A DNA stretch of 32,649 nt from Hymenoscyphus infarciens (lineage: Eukaryota; Ascomycota; Leotiomycetes; Helotiales; Helotiaceae): assembly GCA_001414345.1 (NCBI GenBank), contig LLCB01000468.1, forward strand, positions 1 through 32,649, written 5' to 3'. Of the stretch, positions 13,201-23,083 are shown piece by piece. A program made the translations under genes and the position numbers. The notes below the pieces were generated by a model. That model was not told the origin of the DNA and did not search any database. It saw only the letters and a program-made list of their open reading frames with translations. The first letter of the stretch is position 1; every line of letters starts with the position of its first letter.

Positions 13201-13432
13201 TAGAGCTCGTCGTGGCCTGACGAGTATCGGTCGTGCCGATTTCGGTTCGAGGTTTAGTAACTCTCCTTCGGCCTGGAACAGCGCGCCTGGCTCTAGTCGA
13301 TCTAGTCTCAGGGCGAGCAAATATCATGCTCATAAGAACAGTGCTACTAGTGGCGGAAGCTCACTCCTGGGACCAACGAGGCCGTTGTATTCGAGGAGTT
13401 ATAACAGTTCGGTGACGATGTTGGATAGATGA
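4296..13432 (+). CDS. gtb3: Giant multi-pass membrane GT4 glycosyltransferase (Gtb3/Gt4C-like, PelF-type GT domain)
   Basis: Ten exons: 4296-4370, 4438-4527, 4608-5531, 5629-7569, 7623-9262, 9325-10090, 10143-11919, 11978-12437, 12493-12703, 12758-13432; 2852 aa, in frame throughout. Order: an N-terminal membrane segment (about 26-49); a soluble region (100-363) with alternating strand-like hydrophobic runs, perhaps a TIM-barrel-like fold (uncertain); a soluble region (364-865); membrane clusters at about 870-1060 and 1200-1406; one more segment at about 1783-1812; a soluble region; then the GT4 domain from about 2400. The GT4 domain shows VWDHCISWRE (2446-2455), HHADVVLP, RKIDPVVNGI (about 2523-2532), PTVTMLSHVRFVKDI and the family E-x7-E signature (E2638, E2646 in SEGLPLAMGE). 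The tail after about 2770 is Ser/Arg-rich. Bacterial PelF and Aspergillus Gtb3 have related GT4 domains and polymerise GalNAc-containing chains. Polymerisation plus export of a GAG-like polymer is therefore the likely role. The adjacent sph3-like gene supports this. Confidence 0.87.
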
Positions 13433-13835
13433 TCGTATTTGGTGTGCTGGTGTAGCGTTTACCTCTCTTTTGTTTTATCTCATGTTAAAAGCGATTTAAA
13501 CTGTAATCTCTAATCTAACTATGTACTGTAGCTTGAATCAAAATGCATAGAATATGCAATTTAATTTATCATGTCCAAGAAGTTCTGGCCGAATCGCCAC
13601 GCGTGCGTCTTAAAATTCTCTATGCCACAAACATTTTGTAGCTCATTCTCTCATTCAAGGGTTGAAAGTGAATAGACTATGCCTTTACTCACCACCGTGG
13701 AAGATTCACAAACGAACCCCTTCACATTCCTTAGAAGATGAATCAGAACAAGAAGATAAGATACATTCACCACTTCCACGCAACATAGGTATATAAGTGC
13801 TCGTCTTCCTCCTATGGATCACTTCAAAGCGAGAG
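13433..13835. promoter_or_regulatory. Gap after the GT4 gene, with a TATA box
   Basis: This is the 3' flank of the GT4 gene and the upstream region of the small ORF at 13836. A TATATAAG box lies at 13790-13797, about 40 bp before the first ATG in the main frame. No gene is visible in the gap itself. Confidence 0.5.
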
Positions 13836-14064
13836 ATGGATGTCAAGGAGGGAGCAACAATGAGCTACTCCAACATCGGAAGCACCCTCGCGGGTCCACC
13901 TTCCCACCCAACCTTCAAAAACCATCTCGACATATACACCTACTACCAAGACGTGATCCACCCCAACCCCACCATAACCGACAAATCCCTCGCTCTCGAG
14001 CAGGCCATCTACGCCGCCGCACACGATGCCTACACCGCCCTCCTCGCCCTCCTCTCCGTCGCCG

Positions 14065-14103
<39 letters not shown>

Positions 14104-14210
14104 CCAGCGCGACCCACGAGCCGGAATCGGCGCTGAATGTCTTCCTCCCCCTTCGCACGGGCAGTTTCAAGATCTGGTGTCTCTATCTACACGAGAGGGG
14201 TGCGATTTAG
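13836..14210 (+). CDS. Small hypothetical protein with Glu-Pro repeat; frame continues past a single stop
   Basis: A 124-aa frame starts at ATG 13836, with a second ATG at 13860 giving 116 aa; a TATATAAG box lies 40 bp upstream. I do not recognise the family. It has a helical-looking middle rich in Ala/Leu (AHDAYTALLALLSVAA), then six GAACCA units coding for (Glu-Pro)n, then a hydrophobic segment ending at TAG 14208-14210. The same frame stays open after the stop to TAA 14403-14405, adding about 64 codons (VVVVTEFERGGARKKDV and onward) that look coding. The gene may therefore be a 189-codon gene broken by one nonsense change, a short gene with an unrecognised intron, or chance. An overlapping frame from 13814 gives an Arg/Pro-rich product that I treat as a shadow. 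Confidence 0.4.
14067..14103 (+). repeat. GAACCA hexamer repeat, 6 copies
   Basis: Six perfect GAACCA copies encode the Glu-Pro repeat of the small hypothetical protein. Unit length is a multiple of three, so copy-number change keeps the frame. Confidence 0.9.
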
Positions 14211-14405
14211 AATGTCGTCGTCGTGACGGAATTTGAGCGTGGGGGGGCGAGGAAGAAGGATGTATATAAGATTGTGAGGGGAGAGGAAACAGGGGTTTTG
14301 AATTGGTTGGGTTGTTGGGGGATGTTTGGCGGGGCGAACTCGGTTGAGGGGGCTGTGAGGAGGGTTCGAGGGTGTGTTATGGCGCTTCCTGTGTTTGGGG
14401 TGTAA

Positions 14406-14781
14406 ATTTGGTATCGTGTTCTGTCTTTTTATATAGATGCTGTGGAATAGTTTTAGAGGGGTGGTTTTTTTGAGAGGATGGTTGGTGGTTCTGTTATTCT
14501 CTTCGTTCCTTGGCTTTATAGAGGAGGAATTGTTATATCTATCTTATAGTAAAGGGTAAAGTGTAAAGTGTAAAGTAGATTAATTGAATTTAGGCATGAA
14601 TACTTGGTTAAGATGACGATTCTTTTATAAGACGTTTAAGAGCTAATAGTCAGTGCTTTGGTATTAAATATGGCTTTAGTTTTACTAGAGCTAAGCTATT
14701 GGTTTGTTACTCTCTTAAAAACTACATTCTTATATTGATATCCTTCTTGAGAAGTACTAGGGAAATATCTAATTTATCTAT
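14406..14781. other. Gene-free transition into repeat-rich DNA
   Basis: I see no coding signal here. The sequence shifts from G-rich (end of the broken frame) to AT-rich, with a short GTAAAG-type repeat near 14550-14575. It flanks the inverted-repeat element that follows. Confidence 0.5.
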
Positions 14782-14784
14782 TAG

Positions 14785-14866
14785 GGCGTCCCGTATATAC
14801 CAAAAGTCGGAAACGACGACTAAATCGCAAATCGCAAATCGCAAATCGCAAATCGTAAATCGCAAA
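14785..14866 (+). repeat. Left terminal inverted repeat with AAATCGC heptamers
   Basis: This arm holds the unique part GGCGTCCCGTATATACC and AAAAGTCGGAAACGAC, an extra GAC, then about six tandem AAATCGC heptamers (14822-14863; one reads AAATCGT). Confidence 0.75.
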
Positions 14867-14913
14867 TTACAAAAGTTAATAGATAGAGTAAATCTTAAAT
14901 TATATTATCCTAT

Positions 14914-15060
14914 TCTCTTACTCTTACTCTCTTACTCTCTTACTCTCTTACTCTCTTGCTCTCTTACTCTCTTGCTCTCTTGCTCTCTTACTCTCTTACT
15001 CTCTTGCTCTCTTACTCTCTTACTCTCTTACTCTCTTACTCTCTTACTCTCTTACTCTTC
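14914..15060 (+). repeat. TTACTCTC octamer minisatellite
   Basis: About seventeen tandem octamers, either TTACTCTC or TTGCTCTC, fill most of the left half of the element. The open frame across them, rich in Leu and Ser, is a by-product of the repeat and not a gene. Confidence 0.85.
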
Positions 15061-15235
15061 TATCCTATTCTTCTACCTAGGTATATATTACTTATACTAA
15101 GAGAGTATAGGAGAGAGTAGGAGAAGAATGAGAGTAAGGTAAGGGGGTAAGCAAAGGAGAGAGTAGGAGGTAGCAAACATTCTAGGGGAAGGTTTTTCCT
15201 AGCGTGGGTAAGGGGAGTTTAAAGCAAACATTCCC

Positions 15236-15304
15236 CTTACCCTCTTCCCTCTTCCCCTCTTCCCTCTTCCCCTCTTCCCTCTTCCCTCTTCCTCTCTTTC
15301 TCTC
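15236..15304 (+). repeat. CTCTTCCC octamer-type pyrimidine repeat
   Basis: A tandem pyrimidine tract of CTCTTCCC and CTCTTCCCC units lies within the element. It is partly mirrored by a purine-rich tract at about 15478-15524 on the same strand, so the interior can pair with itself. Confidence 0.8.
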
Positions 15305-15444
15305 TTATTTATCTAAAAATTATAGGAAGAATACAATATAGGAGTTAGGTAATAGGGAGTAAGGAGGCGATAGTGAGGAGGCGATGTTACTACTATATAT
15401 ATAATACTCGTCCTCCCTCTCTATCCTCTAATTAGTTACTATAG

Positions 15445-15464
15445 TTAAGACTGTCTAGTCTTAA
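15445..15464. repeat. Short palindrome TTAAGACT-GTCT-AGTCTTAA
   Basis: Perfect 8-bp arms flank a 4-base loop. A looser inverted similarity continues outward (CTCGTC and CTCTCTAT on the left versus ATAGAGAG and GACGAG on the right, about 15406-15478), so this is the centre of a larger hairpin inside the TIR element. Confidence 0.8.
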
Positions 15465-15570
15465 TATAGAGAGACGAGGAGAGAAGGAGAGAGGGGGGAG
15501 AGGGGAGAAGGAGAGAGAGAGAAGTTAAAATTCAAAAATATTACATTTTATACTTATAAAAAGTAACACT

Positions 15571-15634
15571 TTGCGAATTACGATTTACGATTTTCGATTT
15601 AGTCGTTTCCGACTTTTGGTACGTACGGGATGCC
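15571..15634 (-). repeat. Right terminal inverted repeat
   Basis: Read on the minus strand this matches the left arm: GGCATCCCGTACGTACC, then AAAAGTCGGAAACGAC, then three to four degenerate heptamers (AAATCGA, AAATCGT, AAATCGT, AATTCGC). Differences from the left arm are mostly transitions, so the element is not fresh. Confidence 0.75.
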
Positions 15635-15637
15635 GTA

Positions 15638-16130
15638 TCTATAGAAGTCTTTTTTATTAATACTTTTACGCTATCTACTTTTAGCTACTTATATATCTCT
15701 TAAGCTTCTTAAAATATTTAAAATCGAATTTAGTCTACTATATTATTTAGTTTTTTTTAAGTATATATATATATATATATATATTAATAATATAGCTTTC
15801 TTTTAAGAATCTCGCTTAGGAAAAGTTAGAGTTAAGTAAGAGCTATCTATATATAAACTTATTTTTTTTTATTTTTAAATAATATTTTAAATTATTTATA
15901 TTATTTTTATTTTATTTTTTTAGAAATTATTATTATAGAAGAAAATAGCTTATCTTTTACTCTATTCTCTTTTACTATAAAAATTAAAGCTAATTAGATA
16001 TAGATTTCTTTTTTTTTCACTAGCTTTTAAATTAGCTATAATATAGCTAATATAAAAAAGAGTCTTATAATATACTAAAATTATACTTAGTACTAAACGC
16101 TCCTCTACTTTCTTGGTCTGCTTTCCTAGG
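15638..16130. other. AT-rich, RIP-like degenerate DNA
   Basis: The stretch is almost entirely A and T with many TA steps, including a (TA)n run at about 15762-15784. No open frame or family signal remains. This composition is what heavy repeat-induced point mutation leaves in ascomycete transposon relics; the parent element cannot be named. Confidence 0.65.
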
Positions 16131-16770
16131 TGGGTGGAATTAGCTAAAACAGCGTCTATGGAATTGAGATAATCCTATAAGGTATCACATGATATGCAAG
16201 CCTTACATGTGACCTCGGATCCGATTTTTCCCCCCCTTCTCACGATTTTACGGACGTACTCTCTCCTCTCTCTCTCTCTCTCTCTCTTCCCTAATAAAAG
16301 TGTAGAGTGCACATACATTTGGTATGGCACAGCGGCCGTGCGCTTACATTTTATTTAGGGGGGGGGGGGTACCAGCTTCCCTTTCGAGACAGCCTCAACT
16401 TCCACATGACGGGCATCTCATCTCGACTAAGCCCGTAATGCAGTGAGCTTATACTTACTAGCAAGGGGAGAACGTTGCATCGAGTTCCGAAAATAGTCAT
16501 GGGGGCCAATTATGGCCAATGGTATCTCCAACTTTACGAGCTTGCGGCTGATGATAATCGTTGTGCCTCTTCCCCGCCTCAGAAGTGTCTGAACGGTACG
16601 GTCAGCATTAATCTTTGCCATCCCGGCTATGTGGTGTGAGCCGCATCGTCTCCCCAGGTTTCTCCTTTCCTTCCCATTTCTTTCTCCACCACATTCTCTT
16701 TTTGTGCACTCGTTATCACCACTTCTTGTGGGCGTCACTCGTTTGTTTGTCTTCTCCCCGAGTCTTAATA
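16131..16770. promoter_or_regulatory. Upstream region of the S41 peptidase gene
   Basis: Normal base composition resumes here. It holds a (CT)n tract at about 16260-16288, a poly-G run near 16360-16369 and a CT-rich stretch (about 16660-16760) before the peptidase ATG. No gene is visible on either strand; the minus-strand frame at 16427-16873 overlaps the peptidase exon and has no recognisable motif. Confidence 0.5.
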
Positions 16771-19700
16771 ATGTACATTTCGAGATGCATTCAGTTGCTG
16801 CTTTATGGTGCAATATGGTCGGGGGTGTCTGTTGCCTTGCCACAAGCCCGAGATGTACCTCTCTCCAGAGCATGCGGGACGATCGTTAACTCTCCAGGTG
16901 CGTAAATTTCTACGTTATGTTAACGTTGTGAGGGGGTCCAATCTTAACCTTCCTTAGACTATATCTTTAACGCCAGTCTCGCATATGAATGCCTCAAAAG
17001 TGTGCCGTTCAACCCCGCCGTCGCGACTCGATTCCTAAACTATTATAATGATACTCTCCAATTTCAAAGCACGTTATCGTACCTCAAGAGCCCTCCAACT
17101 AGCTATCAACAACCTGGTGTCGATTTATTGAAGGGCCTGGAGGATCTTAAGAAAGGAGTTCAAGCCGGCGTTTTTCCCGACCAATATGAGTTTGAGGCAA
17201 GCTTACAGACACTTTTGCTTGCTTCGCATGATGATCATCTCACTCTGAATGCGGGTATACTGTCAGCGTTTTCTTTCGCAAGTCCATACGATTTGGTCAC
17301 CCTTTCGAAGGACGGTATTGAAATACCGAAAGTTTATTTGACTTACGACTTCTCAGAAAGTCAAGCTTTCACAACTTACACACCTTCCCCAGTCGTTTCC
17401 ATCAATGGCGAAGATACTGTACAATTTCTTAAAAAATTCGCTGCCAGAAATTCAATGGGGATGATTGAACAACACGCAGACTGGAATCAGCTGATGCGCA
17501 GTGCGGCTCAAGATATCAACGGAGATTACAATATCTTGTACGCAACTTTCTCCTTGCTCCCTTCTCTATGCCCCTGATCTCAGTATACCGGCTGGCATTT
17601 CATTCTCGTTTGCTCCTCTCAGGCCTTGATTTAGCAAGAGAAACGTATGCTGATTTGCTGTAGTGGTGGGGGTGCTACTTTTTATCCTGGAGATACTATC
17701 ACCTTTGTTCTGCAAAATGGGACCCGCATCACAGATAACTTTATCGCCATTTATTATAGCCCAGGCAATACCGGACCCCTAGAAACCGGCGGAGACTTCT
17801 ATAATTACTTCGTTCTCAATCAACTTCCCGCTTCATATGATCCAGACTTGATCATCAACAATACATTCAATACTAGTGCTCCAGACGACACACCTTCCGT
17901 AGAGACATCTTCAGCAGCTTCTCCCACTACGACCTCTTTGGACTCATCTGCTTCAGCTACATCAACAGATGGTAGTGGCGCAACTCCCACTTGTACCGAT
18001 TCTTGGAACAATCCAGCGTACCCTGAATGTCCTGATCTCTCGCAAGACGCAGGGTCTATCGATGGTGAGTCCAAACATCAAATATATCCGTTTCTTCCAC
18101 TAATCCAGACTATTAGGATATTTCCTGAACGATAGCTCTATTGCCGTCCTCAGTCTCCCAAGCTTTGATTATGAGGATGATGCTCTCGCGTCCTTCGACT
18201 CTACAATTGCAGAATTTCTTACCCGCAGGTAAGCTTCTAATCCCTTGCTATCAGTAATCTCAAACTCTAATTCAAAAAACAGTCGCAATGCGAATCTGAA
18301 AAGGGTGGTCATCGATGTACAACAAAACAGAGGAGGCAAGAGCCTTCTAGCAATTGCTGCATTCAGGCATTTCTTTCCGAATATTGACCCTTACTCTGGA
18401 TCACGGATGAGAGCACACCCTGCCGCTGACAAGATGGGGAGCACGATTGATTTCCTATTTCAGGCAGTCGCTCACGATACTGAAGATGAGGCAACCACTG
18501 TGAAGGCAATTCTTGATTCGGATGAATTTGTTTCGTCCGAGCGATTAAATGCCAATACAGGGAAGCTGTTTTCGACATGGACAGAGTTTTTTAATCCCAA
18601 CGTTAGTGGACAGGGCCAATACACCACCACGCAGCGCTACAATTTATCAAATACATTGTTTGATAACACCGCAATGTTAGGAGACGACGATGCCGTTATC
18701 GAAGAGCTTGAGGGCAACTTCACTGTGTTTGGGTACGGGATAAACGCCGCACCTTCCCTTGAACCTCCCTATGCTGCAGAAGATATTGTAATTGTGAGTA
18801 TCTGTTCAACCCGTTCGTTCCCAGTTTCATCCAGATCATTTCTAATGCTTTGTAGCTTTCAGATGGTGTCTGTTCATCGTCTTGTGCTTTGTTCATGGAG
18901 ATGATGCATCATGAAGCAGGCGTTCGAGTCGTTGTGGCAGGTGGACAGCCCGTCAATGGGCCTATGCAATATGCAAGGTATGCTACAATACCCCGTCACC
19001 TTGCTCAATGCGAAATGCTAACAGAAACAGTGGCACTCGTGGTGCAGCCTCTTACACAATTGATACTCTCGACGCTCATATTGAACTTACTCAATTAATT
19101 CTTGGCTTGTTGAATGACACTAATGTTTATTTTCTACCTAATCGCACCGAGGCCAACGACCTTTTCATCAATGATGCTAGTGTCAATCTCAGAGACCAAG
19201 TACGCAAAGACGAAACCATCCCACTACAATTCGCCTATGAGGCTGCAGACTGTCGTATATGGTACACGCCACAAACTCTTTATAATTACACGGCCTTGTG
19301 GAAATATGCAGCCGACTCGATATGGGGAAGCAGAAATCTCTGCGTTTCGGGGTCGATGGGATACGCCACCAGCACAAATAAGACAGATTTCGTTGGCCCA
19401 GCCTCGCTGGGTAGCATTGCTACCGTTTCCGTCAGCGATATCATAAGCCACCTCACTACAGACGGCACTACCAAGATCCCCTATCTGAACGATGGGCTGG
19501 AAGATGCGCCCACTGGTCAACAAAACAGTGGCACCAACACTCCTATTTTATGTTCTAGTTCTAGTGACTGTACTTCGATTACTGGCACCGTTTGCGCTGA
19601 AGTCACAACATGTCTTAATGGCTATTGGGCAATTCAGAAGCAATGCGTCACGAATTGCCCTCGAAACCAGGCACCATGTACAGGTCCTGACAAGAATAAG

Positions 19701-19943
19701 TGCCAGTTTGAGAAAAACATATGCACTGACAAATCGAAGCCATGTGCCATTGTAAGAACTGCAACGCTCACTACTGGGGGCCAGTCGACCTTTTCAACTT
19801 CGAAGAAGATACTTCCTGGAATTTGCCTACCAACACTCAAGGGAGCTGTTGTCATCGGTAAACAATGCCAAGCTCAGACCTCTGGTGGTGTTCAAACCAC
19901 TCAAAGTCAGCTTAGCTTGCTTAGGGACAAGAAGGTTATCTGA
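16771..19943 (+). CDS. Secreted S41-family (CPAF-like) serine peptidase with Cys-rich C-terminus
   Basis: Seven exons: 16771-16897, 16958-17537, 17664-18064, 18117-18228, 18283-18793, 18856-18977, 19031-19943; 921 aa, in frame. A signal peptide (hydrophobic core about 8-22) ends near ALP. Fungal S41 hallmarks follow: an N-terminal cap (CGTIVNSP), HDDHLTLNAG (H133-G140, candidate catalytic His), a PDZ-like stretch with SPVVSINGED, GGGATFYPGD, a Ser/Thr-rich linker (about residues 305-350), RVVIDVQQNRGG, and the nucleophile loop SDGVCSSSCALF (579-590), then GGQPVNGPMQ and SGTRGAASY. The catalytic Ser is in the CSSSC group by family analogy. After about residue 790 comes a tail with ten to twelve Cys and no GPI signal. 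The protein is probably exported and degrades protein outside the cell; its substrate is unknown. It is not visibly linked to the genes beside it. Confidence 0.86.
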
Positions 19944-20411
19944 GCTCGACTTTTTCAGCAGTTTTGAGCCGTTTGGTGGAGAGGGAGGGTGTTTCTGAAA
20001 CACTCTCGTATGTTGCGCGAAAATGAGATTATCGTTTAGATACACAGCACTATTTAAACCCTATAAATATAATATACCCCACTGATTTCTACTCCGGAGC
20101 CACTGTTGGCATCAACCAATCTATTTCCATGGGTCCTTCACCTTTTTCTTTGGATCATAACTTGGATACCATGATAGAATATCAACAAGAACAAATCAGC
20201 TTTCTTTTGGTGGAGTTCTTACTTGACGTGCCACAATATTCAGGCAGATGAAAATACCTGATTTTTGCCAACCAGGTGACCAGCACAGGTTTTCATGCGC
20301 AGGCAAGGATACACTTACTAGCGCTTACACCCGTTGTAGCCCACTTTAATCTCACTTACCTATATCATCAGCCGCACTCCTTCCTAGGATTGGGTGCTCA
20401 TCACACGCAAG
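19944..20411. other. Intergenic gap, peptidase 3' flank and HET-gene promoter
   Basis: No gene is visible. The region holds AT-rich sequence just after the peptidase stop (ATATAATATA near 20068) and the upstream sequence of the HET gene. Confidence 0.5.
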
Positions 20412-22600
20412 ATGGACAGTTCAGCACCCCTTGAGGAACTTTCTCAATACAAATACAGCCCTCTGCCAAAAGACCAACGTGCAATCCGCGTACTTCGTAT
20501 AGACTCCAAGCCAGACGAGACAATACGCTGTTCTTTCGAAATCCTAAATCTCGATACAAAGCCAATTTATGACTGTCTTTCATACACGTGGGGAAACCCC
20601 CTGTACCAAGAACTTTGGGCCGAAGAAGATAAGAGAGAAATCAACGACCACCCTATCGAACATATTGAATTAGAAGGAAAGGCGTTTATGGTTGCTGAAA
20701 ATCTCTACAAGGCTCTCAAGCAACTTTGTAAGAATAAATGGAACTCGTCGGGCAGTAACGATCAAGGATACTCCGGGGAAAATTGTATTTGGATTGATGC
20801 TATTTGCATGAATCAAAAGGATGACGTTGAAAAGCCTTCTCAGTTAGGGATGATGAGAGATATCTACCGGGGAGGAGAGAATGTGGTTGTGTGGCTAGGT
20901 GGAGACTCTGATGATCCGGGTGCTGCAATGCTCGACACCGCTATTGAAGTTCTAGAACGCCTTGCATCAGTTCCTCCGTCTAAATGGGATTCGGACTTAC
21001 CGGACAACCTTTACGACAGTAGAAACTGGGAGATACTTGGTATGGAGCCCACAGCTGATTGGGAATGGCTTGCGTTTGCCAGTTTTATTCTTCGAGGCTG
21101 GTTTAGTCGTATCTGGGTGGTTCAGGAGAGGTGGGCAGCCGCAAAAATGGTGGTTTTTTGCAGCGATATGGTGATTGATTGGAATACTCTCAGCGATGGC
21201 ATCATGACACTTAGAGCTACGAATATGGATAGGTTACTGAATTCCAAAGTGGAGGAAATTGTCCATGGGTCCGGGCCCACGACACGTTTCGTATCGAACA
21301 AAATACGGAATCAATTCATTTTCACGGATATCGATAGAAGTCAGCCCCTCAGTTTGGAGAAGCTTTTAGCATACAGCCGGTACTTTAATGCCACTGTTGC
21401 AGACGATCGCGTTTTTGCGGTTCTAGGAATGGTATGCATCATTTCTGTGACATTGGTGGTCAAGTGGACTCTTCACCCTTGATTCATCCTTCTAAATCCT
21501 AATTGAAGAAGAAGACATATGTTAATTCATTGTAGTGGCAACCTTCCAGGAGTTTGGCGGGAGAGAATCCATGGAAGCTTATACCATGGACCAAAGCAAA
21601 GGATGTTGGTCCTCAGGAGGTTTATACAAAAGCATCATTCGTGGCAATACGCGAGATGGGAGATCTCAATCTTTTGTCATTGGTGGAAGATGCTACAACC
21701 AGGAAGTTGTCCAATCTGCCATCTTGGGTTCCTGACTACACCGTCCCACCGGTAATGGAGCCGTTGAATGGAATTCCAAGAGCGACTGAGGGAAATGGGC
21801 CATGGAATGCAAGTAAGGGTTTACCATGGGAAGAACCAAAACAAAAGAACGGGATTCTAGAAGTCCGAGGAGTCAGGATCGATACAATCGCCGAATCCGC
21901 AGCAAACTATTCTCAAATTGCGGATGAACATCGGTTTTGTACCTTGCTCAAACTGTTCTTTGATGCGACCACATCGAACCTCACGCGTAATTCCGAAGAG
22001 CAATTTTGGAGAGCTTTAGTTAAAGATAATTATCATGGTAAACCAGCCTCCGATGATGCACGCCGAGCATTCCCAATCCTAATCACCAATTATGTATGGG
22101 AGCTTCAAATTGTTCTATCGGACAGGCAGGGAAAAGCCTCAAATCCAGAGGCAGAACCAAATTTTCGAGAATACAATAAGAAAGAGTTCGAAAAATTCGA
22201 GAGCATCATGTCTGAAACCAAGGAGCTGATTTTGAAACTTTCAAATCAAGACGACAATTCTTTGATCCCGACCTGGGCAACGGTTCAAAGCATTATTGCA
22301 TTGGGAGAGAATGTACCTGCAGACTTGAATGCATTTTTCGAACGCATGCTTGCCAGTTTTCGCTCTGCGTATATGGGAAGACGTCTTGTACGGACGAAAG
22401 ACAATTATCTTGGTATTGCACCGCAATCTGTTCAAGAAAATGATGAGATTTGGGTGTTGGCTGGAGCTTTCGTGCCGATGGTTTTGAGACGAGAAAGAAA
22501 TAGTGAGAGACGAAGGCTTGTGGGCGAGACGTATATCAATGGCTATATGAACGGGGAAACTGTGGATGCAACGAAAATGACTGCTCTTGAGATAGTTTGA
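20412..22600 (+). CDS. HET-domain (heterokaryon incompatibility) protein
   Basis: Two exons, 20412-21431 and 21536-22600, join in phase 0 to give 694 aa. The start is the first ATG (MDSSAPLEE); the frame extends upstream only to a GTG. The HET domain (PF06985 type) is complete: YDCLSYTWGN (53-62), IWIDAICMNQ (126-135), MMRDIYRGGENVVVWLGG (147-164) and RGWFSRIWVVQE (228-239), then VFAVLGM before the intron and LPSWVPDY after it. The C-terminal half ends in the usual block GIAPQSVQENDEIWVLAG, VPMVLRR, LVGETYINGYMNGE. Proteins of this family trigger cell death on contact between unlike mycelia, often with partner genes; the partner and specificity here are unknown. A relic of a related gene lies antisense at 24424-24950. 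Confidence 0.92.
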
Positions 22601-23083
22601 GGGAACTGGAAAGAAAGCGCAGCACAAAGAAATCTGCATAATTCGAGTTGTTTGATTCTATCGCTGTTAGATCCGTCAATCCACAAGGAGGTGGGATGCT
22701 GGGGTGGTTGCTCTCCACTTCCTCGCTTACGATACCTCGCCAACGTTACACCAAGACAGAACCCATTCCTTTACCAACTTTCACATTAGAACTTTGCTAG
22801 CTGCCGCCAATGAAGTTAGAAATTAATTTTCATTCTAGTTCTAGCAGGCTTCTTGGAATTATTGTTAGAGCTACCAACTAGTGGAGTCGTCGAGCAAGTG
22901 TTTGGGGTGGGGCGAAGTGAGACATATTAGCCAAAATGCATGTGGCTAGCTGGAAGCACAAAACCTTGTCAGCTGTATGGAAAGAGCTGTAAGCCACCTC
23001 AATCGTGACTTCCTCTGTTTCTGAATTTCGGTGTGCAGTCAACATGATGGCGTCGCCTGTAGTCTTGCGCAAGGCTCAGCTGA
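22601..23083. other. Intergenic gap between HET and VPS62-like genes
   Basis: No gene or clear element is seen. It contains the HET 3' flank and the upstream region of the VPS62-like gene. Confidence 0.5.

Larger units (their letters stand above)
14782..15637. mobile_element. Candidate non-autonomous terminal-inverted-repeat element (MITE-like), about 0.85 kb
   Basis: The ends are inverted repeats. The left end, from 14785, reads GGCGTCCCGTATATACC then AAAAGTCGGAAACGAC and AAATCG heptamers. The reverse complement of the right end, from 15634, reads GGCATCCCGTACGTACC then AAAAGTCGGAAACGAC and similar heptamers. Both arms are bordered by TA dinucleotides (14782-14783 and 15636-15637), which would fit a TA target duplication of a Tc1/mariner-type element, but the flanks are AT-rich, so this is weak. 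The interior has no transposase frame. It consists of satellites (TTACTCTC and CTCTTCCC units, purine tracts) and a palindrome. It would need a transposase supplied elsewhere. A chance assembly of simple repeats cannot explain the 16-bp perfect core in both arms. Confidence 0.65.

Noticed and set aside
13814..14236. Arg/Pro-rich frame overlapping the Glu-Pro repeat protein
   Set aside because: It is the shifted reading of the same GAACCA repeat; very basic, repetitive composition typical of a shadow frame.
14699..15100. 133-codon Leu/Ser-rich frame
   Set aside because: It is the translation of the TTACTCTC satellite inside the inverted-repeat element.
14785..15304. CRISPR-like array of short repeats
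   Set aside because: The units are directly adjacent without spacers and the genome is fungal; they are minisatellites.
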